A stretch of DNA of 39,393 nucleotides. Source: Paracoccaceae bacterium. GTDB taxonomy: Bacteria > Pseudomonadota > Alphaproteobacteria > Rhodobacterales > Rhodobacteraceae. This document shows positions 19,014-27,978 of this stretch, piece after piece. The notes below the pieces were generated by a model. It was not told where the DNA came from and did not search any database. It worked only from the letters and a program-made list of their open reading frames with translations. Position numbers and translations under genes: made by a program. The stretch lies in assembly GCA_027492585.1 (NCBI GenBank), contig JAPUEK010000092.1, positions 1 through 39,393 on the forward strand, read 5' to 3'. Numbering within the stretch: the stretch's first letter is position 1; each line of letters opens with the position of its first letter.

Positions 19014-19103
19014 TTCCTTTTGGGCCTGGCGCTGCCCGATCCGGGCAGGGGCAGAAATCGCCTTCTTCTCCCGGACGAATCTGTTGCGCGGTGTTTTTGA
19101 ATT

Positions 19104-19119
19104 TGTCAGACATATGACA
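19104..19119. promoter_or_regulatory. Candidate GntR-type operator upstream of the peptide-type ABC operon
   Basis: TGTCA (19104-19108) and TGACA (19115-19119) are inverted around GACATA. Within it TGTCAGACA is a 9-bp palindrome that nearly fits the FadR-type pattern TNGTNNNACNA, with the last base differing. A TTGACG box, a possible -35, follows directly at 19120-19125. The FCD-type GntR gene at 25915 in the same operon is the likely binder. Confidence 0.45.
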
Positions 19120-19215
19120 TTGACGCTCCGCCTGCGAGTGGTCGCGCCAACGCCGGGTTCCGTTCCCCAGACGGACCCGGCGCAACAACCCAGAAACGTC
19201 AGCAAGGAGGATAAG

Positions 19216-20823
19216 ATGAAGCCCTTCCACAGGTTCGCCGGGGTGCTGCTTGCCGCAGCCACCTTCCTGGCCGGCCCGGTGGCGGCGCAGACGACCGTTT
19301 ACGGCGTCGGCGATACGACCAGCGGCACCTATATGGACTACATGAAGACCGTCTATGCCCGCGCGGGCAATCCGGAGATCATCCAGATTCCGCTGACGAG
19401 CTTCGACAAGAATTTCGAGCTGAACGCGCTTGCCGCCGAAAGCTGGGAGCAATCGGCCGATGGGCTGACCTGGACCTTCCATCTGCGCGACGGGCTGGTC
19501 TGGTCGGACGGCACCCCGCTCAAGGCTTCCGATTACCTCTTCGCGCTGCAACATGCTGCGACCTCGGGCTATGACTTCGCCTGGTATTGGGGCTATGCCG
19601 GCGGCATCCTGAACTGGGATGCGGTCACGAAGGGCGAGAAGGATGTCTCCACCCTCGGCCTTGCCGCACCCGACGACAAGACCATCGTGGTGACGACGGC
19701 GACGCCGAAGCCCTATCTGCCTTCGGTCGTCAGCCTCTGGTATCCGGTGCCGAAGCACATGTTCGACAAGGTGGGCGACGAATGGTCGGCCAATGTCGAA
19801 ACGCTGGTCTCCTCCGGTCCCTTCGTCGTGGAAAGCTGGGAGAAATCCAACAATTCCATGACGCTGGTGAAGAACCCGACCTATACCGGCCCCTGGCCCT
19901 CGATGGTGGACAAGCTGGTGATCGACCCCTCGCTCGGCCAGCCTGAGGTGGGTCTTCCGGCCTTCATGGCGGGGGAGGCGGATTTCTCCTATCTCAACGC
20001 GGGGCAGATCCCCTTCGTCGAGCAGCGCTTCCCCGACCAGCTTTCCAAGAATGCGGTCTTTGCGACCTCCTACATCGCCTTCGGGCTGGACATGCCGCCC
20101 TTCGACAATCTGAACGTCCGCAAGGCGCTGCAATATGCGGTCAACCGCGACGAGATGACGGCGACGGTGCTGAAAGACCTCGCCATCCCCGGAAAGTCGC
20201 TGCTGCCGCCGGGCTATCCTGGATATAATGACGTGATCACCTCGCAAGCGGTGTTCGACCCGGAGAAGGCCAAGAAATTCCTGGCCGATGCGGGCTATCC
20301 GAACGGCGAGGGCTTCCCGGAGGTCGAGATCTGGTATCGGGATCAGGGCGGCTACAACGGCGCCATCACCGCGCCGATGCTCCAATACCTTCAGGCGCAG
20401 TTCAAGGACATCCTCGGTATCACCATGAACATCAAGGTGTTGCCGCAGAAGGAATGGATGGCCGGGATGATGGAGAAGAAGAACAACCTCTTCCTCGCCC
20501 CCTATGAATACGACTACCTCGATCCGTCGAACTTCTACGGCATCTTCTACAATGGCGGCCGCCACAACCACCACATCCAGGCCTATGACGATCTCGTCGC
20601 CAAGGCCGATGCCGGCTCCACCTGGGAAGAACGCGAGAAGCTCTATGAAGAAGCCGAGCAGGTGCTGATCGACAATGCCTCGTTCATCCCGCTGGTTCAC
20701 CCGATCACCGTGGCCGTGACCAGCAAGGAGCTGACCGGCGAGGGTGTGACGCCGAACAAGTTCGGCTTCACGCCGTTGCGCCAGCTTGCGCTCTACTTCT
20801 ACACCCATGTCGAGAAGAAGTAA
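19216..20823 (+). CDS. ABC transporter substrate-binding protein, oligopeptide/nickel family 5
   Basis: The protein is 535 residues from the ATG at 19216, preceded by an AAGGAGG Shine-Dalgarno. An in-frame start 44 codons upstream covers the promoter and operator and is rejected. The signal peptide (MKPFHRFAGVLLAAATFLAG, cut after PVAA) leads into an SBP_bac_5 fold. Typical segments are the LNALAAESWEQSADGLTWTF family signature (about residue 72), FHLRDGLVWSDGTPLKASDY, and VRKALQYAVNRDEM (about 306). Family members bind peptides, opines, nickel chelates or oligosaccharides, so the ligand is open. Co-encoded sugar isomerase and aminotransferase-fold genes argue against a plain dipeptide. Confidence 0.92.
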   Translation: MKPFHRFAGVLLAAATFLAGPVAAQTTVYGVGDTTSGTYMDYMKTVYARAGNPEIIQIPLTSFDKNFELNALAAESWEQSADGLTWTFHLRDGLVWSDGTPLKASDYLFALQHAATSGYDFAWYWGYAGGILNWDAVTKGEKDVSTLGLAAPDDKTIVVTTATPKPYLPSVVSLWYPVPKHMFDKVGDEWSANVETLVSSGPFVVESWEKSNNSMTLVKNPTYTGPWPSMVDKLVIDPSLGQPEVGLPAFMAGEADFSYLNAGQIPFVEQRFPDQLSKNAVFATSYIAFGLDMPPFDNLNVRKALQYAVNRDEMTATVLKDLAIPGKSLLPPGYPGYNDVITSQAVFDPEKAKKFLADAGYPNGEGFPEVEIWYRDQGGYNGAITAPMLQYLQAQFKDILGITMNIKVLPQKEWMAGMMEKKNNLFLAPYEYDYLDPSNFYGIFYNGGRHNHHIQAYDDLVAKADAGSTWEEREKLYEEAEQVLIDNASFIPLVHPITVAVTSKELTGEGVTPNKFGFTPLRQLALYFYTHVEKK

Positions 20824-20834
20824 CCTGATCCTGT

Positions 20835-20856
20835 CCCCGGCGGTCCGCCGCCGGGG
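20835..20856 (+). other. Hairpin downstream of the binding-protein gene
   Basis: CCCCGGCGG (20835-20843) pairs perfectly with CCGCCGGGG (20848-20856) around a TCCG tetraloop. It sits in the 59-bp gap between the binding-protein gene and the first ATPase gene, without a T-tract. This fits mRNA stabilisation or partial read-through. Confidence 0.7.
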
Positions 20857-20882
20857 CTTCCCCTGACCCGGATGGAGCGCCG

Positions 20883-21845
20883 ATGCGGCTGGTCGATATC
20901 AAGGATCTGACGGTCAGCTTTCCGCAGACCGAAGGGCTGGTGCAGGCCGTGCGCGGGCTGACGCTGCATGTGGCGCCGGGCGAAAGCCTCGGCATCGTCG
21001 GGGAAAGCGGCTCTGGCAAGTCGGTGACCTGCATGGCGGTGCTGCGGCTGCTGCGCGAGCCCCCGGCGCGGATCGCGGCGGAAAGGCTGGAGCTTGCGGG
21101 CGTGGACATGCGGAAGGCCGACCGCCGGCAGTTGGCCTCGATGCGCGGCTCGGTCGCCGCGATGATCTTTCAGGACCCGATGACGGCCTTCGATCCGGTC
21201 TTCACCATCGGTCACCAGATTGCCGAAACCATCCGCGCCCATCGGGCGGTGTCCAAATCGGAGGCCATGGCAGAGGCCGAAGACCTGCTGGCGCGGGTGA
21301 GGATCAAGGCGCCGAAGGCCGTGCTGCAAAGCTATCCGCACCAGCTTTCGGGCGGGATGCTGCAACGGGCGATGATCGCCATGGCGCTGTCCTCGCGCCC
21401 GCAGATCCTCTTTGCGGATGAGCCGACCACCGCGCTCGACGTGACCATTCAGGCGCAGATCCTGCAACTTATCAAAGAGATACAGGCCGAATACGGCATG
21501 GGGCTGATCATGGTGACGCATGACCTTGGCGTCGTGGCCGAAACCGTGGACCGGGTGGTCGTCATGTATGGCGGCCGGGTGATGGAGGAAGGCCCGGTGC
21601 AGGAGATCTTCGACGCCGCCGCCCATCCCTATACGCAGGCGCTGCTCGGCTCGATCCCCGGACGGGTCGCCGGGCGCCAGCGGCTGACCGAGATCAAGGG
21701 CGCCTCGCCGAACCCCGCGCATCCGCCGTCGGGCTGCCCCTTCCACCCGCGCTGCCCGGTGGCGGAGCCGCGCTGCGCCGCCGAGGTGCCGGCGCTTGCC
21801 CCCTTCGCGCCGGCCCGTGCCGCCGCCTGCTGGAGGGTCGCATGA
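20883..21845 (+). CDS. Peptide-type ABC transporter ATP-binding protein (DppD/OppD-like)
   Basis: The 320-residue ATPase has Walker [10 protein letters not shown] (about residue 40), signature [15 protein letters not shown] (about 155), Walker [13 protein letters not shown] (about 176) and the switch His in VTHDLG. The C-terminal oligopeptide-transporter extension (about 260-318) has four Cys, at [12 protein letters not shown] and AAC. In this subfamily such cysteines can hold an iron-sulfur cluster. It pairs with the next ATPase as a heterodimer under the two permeases. The 4-bp ATGA overlap with the next gene supports co-translation. Confidence 0.93.
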   Translation: MRLVDIKDLTVSFPQTEGLVQAVRGLTLHVAPGESLGIVGESGSGKSVTCMAVLRLLREPPARIAAERLELAGVDMRKADRRQLASMRGSVAAMIFQDPMTAFDPVFTIGHQIAETIRAHRAVSKSEAMAEAEDLLARVRIKAPKAVLQSYPHQLSGGMLQRAMIAMALSSRPQILFADEPTTALDVTIQAQILQLIKEIQAEYGMGLIMVTHDLGVVAETVDRVVVMYGGRVMEEGPVQEIFDAAAHPYTQALLGSIPGRVAGRQRLTEIKGASPNPAHPPSGCPFHPRCPVAEPRCAAEVPALAPFAPARAAACWRVA

Positions 21846-22846
21846 CCGCTCCCTTGCTTGCGCCCGCCCTTGAACTGCGCGGCATCGGCCGCACCTTCCG
21901 CCTGCGCGAGAAGGGCGGGCTTTTCGCCCGCTATACCGATCATGTCGCGGTGCGGGACGTGGACCTGGTCCTGCCGCGCAATGCGATCCTTGGCCTCGTG
22001 GGCGAAAGCGGCTCCGGCAAGACCACGACCGGCATGATGGCCCTGCGCCTGCTGGAGCCGACGACGGGGCGGATTCTGGTGGACGGGCAGGACATCACCG
22101 CGCTCGATCCCGCCGCGCTGAAGCCCTTCCGCCGCCGGATGCAGGTGGTGTTTCAGGACAGCTATTCGGCCATCGACCCGATGATGACGCTGGCGCAGGT
22201 GGTGGCGGAGCCGCTGCATATCCACGGGCAGGGCAGCCGCGCCGGGCAGACCGAAGCTGCCCTTGCCATGCTGGAGAGGGTGGGTCTCGACCGCCGCTAC
22301 GGCAGCCGCTACGCGCATGAGCTGTCGGGTGGCCAGCGGCAACGGGTGGCCATTGCCCGCGCCCTGATCCTGCGCCCGCAGGTGCTGGTGGCCGATGAGC
22401 CGACCTCGGCGCTCGATGTGTCGGTCAAGGCGCAGATCATCAACCTGCTGATGGACCTTCAGGCGGAGATGGGCCTTTCGATCCTGTTCATCAGCCACGA
22501 CCTGTCGGTGGTGCGGTCCCTGACGGACCGGGTGGCGGTGATGTGGAACGGCCGCGTGGTGGAGGAGGCGCCGACCGAGGCGATCTTCACCGACGCGCGC
22601 CATCCCTATACCCGCTCCCTGCTGGAGGCGATCCCGGTGCTGAACCCGCGCCTGCGCCGCGCCCGCAGCTTTCCGACGCGGGCGGAGATCGAGGCGCAGA
22701 CCCCGCGCCTGCCCGCCATACCCGGCCTGGCCGCCGGTGCGACCCCGCAGCTCGTGGCCGAGGGCGATCGCCGCTATGAGGCCATCGTCGGTGGTGTCGT
22801 CGGGGGTATCGGCGGGGCCGCAACACCGGAGGCGACCATCCCATGA
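21842..22846 (+). CDS. Peptide-type ABC transporter ATP-binding protein (DppF/OppF-like)
   Basis: The 334-residue ATPase has Walker A GESGSGKTT (about residue 54), the Q-loop VVFQDSYSAIDP (about 102), signature LSGGQRQRVAIARAL (about 161), Walker B VLVADEPTSALD (about 182) and the H-loop ISHDLS. Unlike its partner, its C-terminal extension lacks the Cys cluster and ends in a Gly/Pro-rich tail. It energises uptake with the preceding ATPase. It overlaps both neighbours by 4 bp. Confidence 0.93.
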   Translation: MTAPLLAPALELRGIGRTFRLREKGGLFARYTDHVAVRDVDLVLPRNAILGLVGESGSGKTTTGMMALRLLEPTTGRILVDGQDITALDPAALKPFRRRMQVVFQDSYSAIDPMMTLAQVVAEPLHIHGQGSRAGQTEAALAMLERVGLDRRYGSRYAHELSGGQRQRVAIARALILRPQVLVADEPTSALDVSVKAQIINLLMDLQAEMGLSILFISHDLSVVRSLTDRVAVMWNGRVVEEAPTEAIFTDARHPYTRSLLEAIPVLNPRLRRARSFPTRAEIEAQTPRLPAIPGLAAGATPQLVAEGDRRYEAIVGGVVGGIGGAATPEATIP

Positions 22847-23775
22847 TCCGCTACATCCTCGGCCGGCTCGCCTCCATCGCGCTGACCTTCTTCGTCGTTT
22901 CCGTCATCGTCTTCCTGATGATGCACGCGGTTCCCGGCGGGCCGTTCGACGGCAATGACATGCCGGTCTCCGCCGAGGTGAAGGCGAAGCTGAACGCGAA
23001 CCTCGGTTTGGACAAACCGCTTTATGTCCAGTATCTCAACTACATGGGCGGTGTTCTTCGTCTCGATTTCGGCGTGCCGTTCCAGAGCCCCGGCGAGACG
23101 GTGCTGCAACTTCTCGGCCGTGCCTGGCCGCCGAGCCTGATCCTCGGCGGTGCGGGGGTGCTGATCGGCGCGCCGCTCGGCATCCTTCTGGGGATGGCGG
23201 CCGCGCTGAACCGCAACAGCTGGATCGACTATCTGGCCTCGGCCTTCGCCACGCTCGGGCTGACGATCCCGGTCTTCGTCACCTCGATGATGCTGATCCT
23301 CGTCTTCGCGGTCTGGCTGAACTGGCTGCCCGCCTCCGGCTGGGGCAAGCCCCATTCCTGGGTGCTGCCGATCCTCGCCTATGCGACGATCCCGATGGCG
23401 ACCTATGCGCGCTACACCCGCTCGGCCATGCTCGACGTGCTGAACAAGCCCTTCGTGACGGTCCTGCGCGCCAAGGGCCTGCCGGAGCGGCGGATCATCT
23501 TCCAGCACGTTCTCCGCAATGCTTCTCTGGCGATGGTCACGGTCTTCCTGCCGATGTTCATCGGCACCGCGACCGGCTCCATCTTCGTCGAGGCGATGTT
23601 CCGGGTGCCGGGGCTTGGCGCCTATTTCGTCTCCTCCATCGAGCAGCGCGACTATCCGCTGGAAATGGCGCTGATCCTGATCGTGACGCTGATGTTCTGC
23701 TTCGCCTATCTGATTTCCGACATCGCCTATGCGCTCCTCAATCCGCGCATCCGCTTCGGAGGAGGGGAGAAATGA
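22843..23775 (+). CDS. Peptide-type ABC transporter permease (DppB-like)
   Basis: The 310-residue inner-membrane permease has six predicted helices. It has the family N-terminus MIRYILGRLASIALTFFVVS, a periplasmic loop with NANLGLDKPLYVQYLNY (about 45-63), and the coupling EAA-type loop VLRAKGLPERRIIFQHVLRNA (about 206-226). It forms one half of the translocation channel with the following gene product. ATGA overlaps on both sides show a compact operon. Confidence 0.94.
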   Translation: MIRYILGRLASIALTFFVVSVIVFLMMHAVPGGPFDGNDMPVSAEVKAKLNANLGLDKPLYVQYLNYMGGVLRLDFGVPFQSPGETVLQLLGRAWPPSLILGGAGVLIGAPLGILLGMAAALNRNSWIDYLASAFATLGLTIPVFVTSMMLILVFAVWLNWLPASGWGKPHSWVLPILAYATIPMATYARYTRSAMLDVLNKPFVTVLRAKGLPERRIIFQHVLRNASLAMVTVFLPMFIGTATGSIFVEAMFRVPGLGAYFVSSIEQRDYPLEMALILIVTLMFCFAYLISDIAYALLNPRIRFGGGEK

Positions 23776-24644
23776 CCACCGAGGTTCTGCCGCTGCAACG
23801 CGGCCCGCTTTACTACGCCTGGCGGCGGTTTGCGGCGAACCGGGCGGCGATGCTGTCGGGCGTGGTGCTGCTGGTGCTGGTCACCATGGCGGTCTTTGCG
23901 CCGCTGATCACCAGGACCGGGCCGACCGACCAGGCCTTCCTGACCCAGGCGCTCGCCTTTCCCTCGGGGGAGTTCTGGTTCGGCGTCGATGATCTTGGCC
24001 GCGACTTCTTCACCCGCATCGTCTATGGCGCGCGGGTGTCGCTGACCATCGGCTTTGCCGCCGCCGCCTGTTCGGTGATCATCGGCATCCCTCTTGGCGC
24101 CGTTGCCGGCTATTATGGCGGGCGGGCGGATTGGGCGGTGATGCGGCTGATCGAGCTTTTCTCCGTCGTGCCGCCGCTTCTGGCCGCCATGCTCCTCGGG
24201 GCGCTGACGGGGGGCGGGTTCTTCACCATCATCCTGATCGCGGCGCTGTTCGGCTGGGTTCAGGTCTGCCTTCTGGTGCGCGCGCAGGTGAAGGCCTTCC
24301 GCGAGAAGGAATTCGTGCGGGCGGCGCAGGCGATGGGGGCCAGCCCCGGCTACATCATCCGCCGCCATCTGGTCCCCAATGCCATCTCGCCGATCATCGT
24401 CGGCTTCGTGCTGGCGATCCCCCTGGCGATGATGCTCGAAGCCTCGCTGAGCTTTCTCGGCATCGGCGTGCCGCCGCCCACGCCAAGCTGGGGGCAGATG
24501 ATCAATACCGGCATGAATTTCATGTATTTCTACTGGTTCCTTGCGGTCTTCCCGACCGGGGCTCTTGCGCTGACCGTGCTGGCCACCACCCTCTTTGGCG
24601 ACGGGCTGCGCGATGCCCTCGACCCGACCCTGAAAGGCCGCTGA
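23772..24644 (+). CDS. Peptide-type ABC transporter permease (DppC-like)
   Basis: The 290-residue permease is the second channel subunit. A soluble N-terminal segment (about residues 1-30) precedes helix 1. The DppC-type loop FGVDDLGRDFFTRIVYGARVS (about 70-90) and the EAA-loop VRAAQAMGASPGYIIRRHLVPN (about 179-200) are present. The C-terminal GDGLRDALDPTLKGR ending is standard for this family. The gene stops two bases before the start of the aminotransferase-fold gene. Confidence 0.94.
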   Translation: MTTEVLPLQRGPLYYAWRRFAANRAAMLSGVVLLVLVTMAVFAPLITRTGPTDQAFLTQALAFPSGEFWFGVDDLGRDFFTRIVYGARVSLTIGFAAAACSVIIGIPLGAVAGYYGGRADWAVMRLIELFSVVPPLLAAMLLGALTGGGFFTIILIAALFGWVQVCLLVRAQVKAFREKEFVRAAQAMGASPGYIIRRHLVPNAISPIIVGFVLAIPLAMMLEASLSFLGIGVPPPTPSWGQMINTGMNFMYFYWFLAVFPTGALALTVLATTLFGDGLRDALDPTLKGR

Positions 24645-24646
24645 GC

Positions 24647-25840
24647 ATGACCGAGAACCTTGCCGCCCTGTTCCTTCTCGACCCGGAGGTGACCTTCCTC
24701 AACCACGGCTCCTACGGCGCCTGTCCGCGTCCGGTGTTCGAGCGCTATCAGGCCTGGCAATTGCGGCTGGAACGTCAGCCGGTGGCCTTTCTCGATCCGG
24801 CCCGCGGGCTTTCCGGCTGGATGCGGGAGGCGCGGGAGGCGGTGGCGGCGCTGGTGGGGGCCGCGCCGGATGATCTCGTCGGGCTGACCAATGCCACGCT
24901 CGGCCTCAACATCGCGGCGCAATCGCTGGATCTGCGGCCGGGGGATGAGATCCTGACCACCGACCACGAATATGCGGCGCTGGAAAAGACCTGGGCCTAT
25001 GTTTGCAGGAAGACCGGGGCAAAGGTGGTGCCGGTCCGGGTGCCGATGCCGCTGACCTCGGAGGCCGCCTTCACCGAGGCGCTGCTGGCGGGGATCACGC
25101 CGCGCACCCGTGTCCTGTTCCTGAGCCATATCACTTCGGCCACCGCGCTGGTCTTTCCGATCGCGCGGGCGGTGGCGGAGGCGCGGGCGCGCGGCATCTG
25201 GTCGGTGATCGACGGGGCGCATACGCCGGCGCATATCCCGCTCGATCTCGATGCGCTCGGCGCGGATTTCTATGCGGGCAATTGCCACAAATGGATGATG
25301 GCGCCGAAGGGCTCCGCTTTCCTGCATGTGCGGCGCGAGATGCAGCCCCTGGTCAATCCGCTCGTCATCAGCCACGGCTGGACGGAAGAGAGCAACACCA
25401 GTGCCGAGCCCGGCCCCTTCGGCGGCACCGCCTTCGTAGACCGGCTGGAGATGCAGGGGACGCGCGATCCCTCCGCCTGGCTTGCCGTGCCGGAGGCGCT
25501 GGCCTTTGCCCGCGATCACGACTGGGGGCAGGTCGCCGCCCAATGCCGCCAGCTGGTGCAGGATACCGGCGCGAAGGTGCGGCGGCTGACCGGGCTTCCG
25601 GCCCTGTCCTCGCCGGAGTTCTGCGCGCCGCAGATGATCTCCATGCCGGTGCCGCCCTGCGACATGCCGGCGCTGCAAAAGGCGCTGCTGGCCGAGCATG
25701 GCATCGAGATCCCCTGCTTCACCTGGCAGGATCACCATATCGTCCGCGTCTCCGCCCAAGGCTACAACACCGAGGCGCAGATGGATCATCTAGTCGCGGC
25801 GCTGGCCGATCTCTTGCCGAAGCTTGCCAAAGCCGGGTGA
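24647..25840 (+). CDS. PLP-dependent class V aminotransferase-fold enzyme (isopenicillin N epimerase-like)
   Basis: The protein is 397 residues from the ATG at 24647, two bases after the permease stop. The longer upstream frame overlaps the permease and is rejected. It is a fold-type I PLP enzyme of the class V/CefD-like group. Features are an N-terminal FLNHGSYGACPRPV, the cofactor-contacting LTNATLGLN (about residue 83), the Asp/His of VIDGAHTPAHIPLD (about 187) and the internal-aldimine Lys in GNCHKWMMAPKGSAFLHV (about 214). Relatives include isopenicillin N epimerase and cysteine desulfurase-like lyases. No beta-lactam genes are present, so a beta-lactam role is unlikely. Epimerisation, C-S or C-N cleavage of an imported amino compound is more plausible. 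The substrate is unknown. Confidence 0.85.
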   Translation: MTENLAALFLLDPEVTFLNHGSYGACPRPVFERYQAWQLRLERQPVAFLDPARGLSGWMREAREAVAALVGAAPDDLVGLTNATLGLNIAAQSLDLRPGDEILTTDHEYAALEKTWAYVCRKTGAKVVPVRVPMPLTSEAAFTEALLAGITPRTRVLFLSHITSATALVFPIARAVAEARARGIWSVIDGAHTPAHIPLDLDALGADFYAGNCHKWMMAPKGSAFLHVRREMQPLVNPLVISHGWTEESNTSAEPGPFGGTAFVDRLEMQGTRDPSAWLAVPEALAFARDHDWGQVAAQCRQLVQDTGAKVRRLTGLPALSSPEFCAPQMISMPVPPCDMPALQKALLAEHGIEIPCFTWQDHHIVRVSAQGYNTEAQMDHLVAALADLLPKLAKAG

Positions 25841-25914
25841 TTTCGCTACCCGCAACCGGATGCCTGCCGGGTCTGCGCCGGTGCCTGCTTCGCCAACCTT
25901 CGGGAGACCCGCGC

Positions 25915-26652
25915 ATGTCGCGTGACGGAGCCTTGTCCTATCTGGAACCGCTGGAGGCCACCAGCCGGGGCGTCGCGGTGCTGGATGCGCTGGCCGACAT
26001 GATCGACCGTGCGGGGCTGAAGGTCGGCGACCGCCTGCCGCCGGAGGTGAAGCTGGCCGCGAGCCTCGGCGTCGGACGCTCCACCATGCGCGAGGCGCTG
26101 AACCGCTGGGAAGGTCTCGGCATCATCCGCCGCCGCCGCGGGGACGGCACCTATCTGACGGCGCAGGTCCAGCCGGCCCATGGCCCCCTGCCGACCATGA
26201 TCCGGCTCGAAGGCGAGGCGCTGCTGCGGCTTCTGGAAGTGCGCCGGGTGATCGAGACCGGCACCGTGCGCCGCGCCGCCGCCCGCGCCTCTGCCCCGCA
26301 GCGCGCGGAGATCAGCCGGCTTTGCGATCTCCTTCTGGCTGTGGTGGCCGACGGGCTGCCCTATCGTGAGGCCGACGCCGCCTTCCATGCCGCGATCTGC
26401 GATGCCACCGGCAATCCGATGTTCGGCCAATTGCTGACCGGGCTCGATGCGGCGCTGGAGCGTTCGAAGGAAAGCCCCTTCAGCCGCTCCGCCTTCGGGC
26501 TGGGCTCCTTCCCGCAGCACCGCGATCTGTCCGATGCCATCGTCGCCGGGGATGCCGATGCGGCGGCGGCGGCGATCAACGGTATTCTCGATACGGTCGA
26601 GGCCGAGATCCGAGACATCATCGCCAACGGCCCCCAACCCGCCCGCCCCTGA
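25915..26652 (+). CDS. GntR-family transcriptional regulator, FCD (FadR) subfamily
   Basis: The protein is 245 residues from the ATG at 25915, with GGGAG about eight bases upstream. The longer upstream frame overlaps the aminotransferase gene. Residues about 20-85 form the winged helix-turn-helix (LPPEVKLAASLGVGRSTMRE, then a wing with RRRRGDGTYL). Residues about 100-235 form the all-helical FCD ligand domain with FHAAICDATGN, whose Asp and His residues usually bind a metal and the effector acid. It sits between the enzyme genes of the operon and probably controls the operon from the palindrome upstream of the binding-protein gene. Confidence 0.9.
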   Translation: MSRDGALSYLEPLEATSRGVAVLDALADMIDRAGLKVGDRLPPEVKLAASLGVGRSTMREALNRWEGLGIIRRRRGDGTYLTAQVQPAHGPLPTMIRLEGEALLRLLEVRRVIETGTVRRAAARASAPQRAEISRLCDLLLAVVADGLPYREADAAFHAAICDATGNPMFGQLLTGLDAALERSKESPFSRSAFGLGSFPQHRDLSDAIVAGDADAAAAAINGILDTVEAEIRDIIANGPQPARP

Positions 26653-26662
26653 GGAGAAACCG

Positions 26663-27883
26663 ATGACCGCTTCCTGGACCCGTCTGCCCAGCCACCGGCT
26701 CTGGCTTCTCGCGCAGGCGGAGGCGCTTTTCGCCTTCTTCGAGCGGCACAGCCTCAATCCGGCCGGCGGCTTTCATGCGCTTGACCGCCACGGCCTGCCG
26801 GTGCCGGGCGCCGGGCCGGAGATCCATGCGACGGCGCGCATGGTCCATTCCTACGCCATGGCGCATCTGATGGGCCGGCCGGGCGCGCAGGCTTTCGTCG
26901 ATCACGGGATGGAGGCGCTCTGGAGCGTCCACCGCGACCGGGCGGAGGGCGGCTATTTCTGGGGAACCGGAGCGGACAGCGTGATGGGCGACACCAAGCA
27001 GGCCTATGGCCATGCCTTCGTGCTGCTCGCCGGCTCCTCGGCGAAGATGGTCGGCCATCCCGATGCCGACCGGCTGATCGCGGATGTCTCGCAGGTGCTG
27101 GAGGACCGCTTCTGGGAGGAGGCGGCCGGGGTGACGGCCGAGGAATTCACCCGCGACTGGCAGGTGATCAGCGGCTATCGCGGCGCCAATTCCAACATGC
27201 ACCTTGCCGAGGCGTTGATGGCCGCCTTCGAGGCGACGGGGGAGGGGCTTTACCTCGCCCGTGCCGAGCGGATCGCGGAATTCTTCCTGAACGGACAGGC
27301 CCGCCGCAACGGCTGGCGGCTGCCCGAGCATTACACCGAGGCCTGGGCCGCCGACCCCGGCTATATCGGCAATCCCATGTTCCGCCCGCAGGGGACGACG
27401 CCGGGCCATTCGCTCGAATGGGCGCGGCTGCTGGTGCAGATGTGGGAGTTGGGCCAGCGTCGCCACGGCTGGATGCCGGAAGCCGCGCAGGCGATCTTCC
27501 TTCAGGCGGTTGCGGATGGCTGGGACACGACCACCGGCGGGTTCTATTACACCATCGGCGAGGAGGGGGCGCCGCGTGTGGCGGATCGCTACTGGTGGCC
27601 CTGCTGCGAGGGGATCGCGGCGGCGGCGGTTCTTCATGCCACCACCGGGCGCGAGGTGTTCGAGGGCTGGTATCGCCGCATCTGGGATTTCACCGCGCCG
27701 CATTTCCTCGACCACGAGGCGGGCGGCTGGCATCCGCAGCTTGGCGCCGATCTGCACCCCAACAGCGACCCCTTCTTCGGCAAGCCGGATATCTACCATG
27801 CCATCCAGGCCTGCGTGATCCCGCTGGTGCCTGCCAATGGCTCGGTGATCGCCGGATTGCGCGGCGGCATTTCCCTGTCCTGA
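26663..27883 (+). CDS. AGE-family sugar isomerase/epimerase
   Basis: The protein is 406 residues from the ATG at 26663, after GAGGAGA and ten bases past the regulator stop. It has the (alpha/alpha)6-barrel motifs of the N-acylglucosamine 2-epimerase family: ATARMVHSYAMAHLMG (about residue 54), TKQAYGHAFVLLAGSS (about 111), NMHLAEALMAAFEATG (about 179), PGHSLEWARLLVQMW (about 247), YWWPCCEGIAAAA (about 310) and DIYHAIQACVIPLVP (about 376). The His residues in NMH, GHS and YHA match catalytic positions of mannose- and sulfoquinovose-type isomerases such as YihS. It therefore probably interconverts an aldose and ketose or epimerises C2. The sugar is unknown. Its placement suggests the ABC importer brings in a sugar conjugate. 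Confidence 0.87.
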   Translation: MTASWTRLPSHRLWLLAQAEALFAFFERHSLNPAGGFHALDRHGLPVPGAGPEIHATARMVHSYAMAHLMGRPGAQAFVDHGMEALWSVHRDRAEGGYFWGTGADSVMGDTKQAYGHAFVLLAGSSAKMVGHPDADRLIADVSQVLEDRFWEEAAGVTAEEFTRDWQVISGYRGANSNMHLAEALMAAFEATGEGLYLARAERIAEFFLNGQARRNGWRLPEHYTEAWAADPGYIGNPMFRPQGTTPGHSLEWARLLVQMWELGQRRHGWMPEAAQAIFLQAVADGWDTTTGGFYYTIGEEGAPRVADRYWWPCCEGIAAAAVLHATTGREVFEGWYRRIWDFTAPHFLDHEAGGWHPQLGADLHPNSDPFFGKPDIYHAIQACVIPLVPANGSVIAGLRGGISLS

Positions 27884-27978
27884 ACCCCGCGGGAGCCCGG
27901 CCGGGAACCATTCCTGCCACAGAACCGGGCAGGCGAAGCCTTTCGCCTTTCCGCGCTCCGGCCTGCGGATTCATTTTG

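Noticed and set aside
18523-20808. A 761-codon minus-strand open frame across the RND/ABC boundary
   Set aside because: It runs through a terminator, an operator-like region and two coding regions on the other strand. It shows only shadow-frame composition.
24131-24646. Longer version of the aminotransferase-fold gene beginning inside the permease gene
   Set aside because: The first 172 codons are a frame-shifted reading of the DppC-like gene. Family similarity begins at the ATG at 24647.
24647-25840. A beta-lactam biosynthesis role for the isopenicillin N epimerase-like enzyme
   Set aside because: No ACV synthetase, isopenicillin N synthase or other cluster genes are present. The family is broad and often misnamed from this one member.
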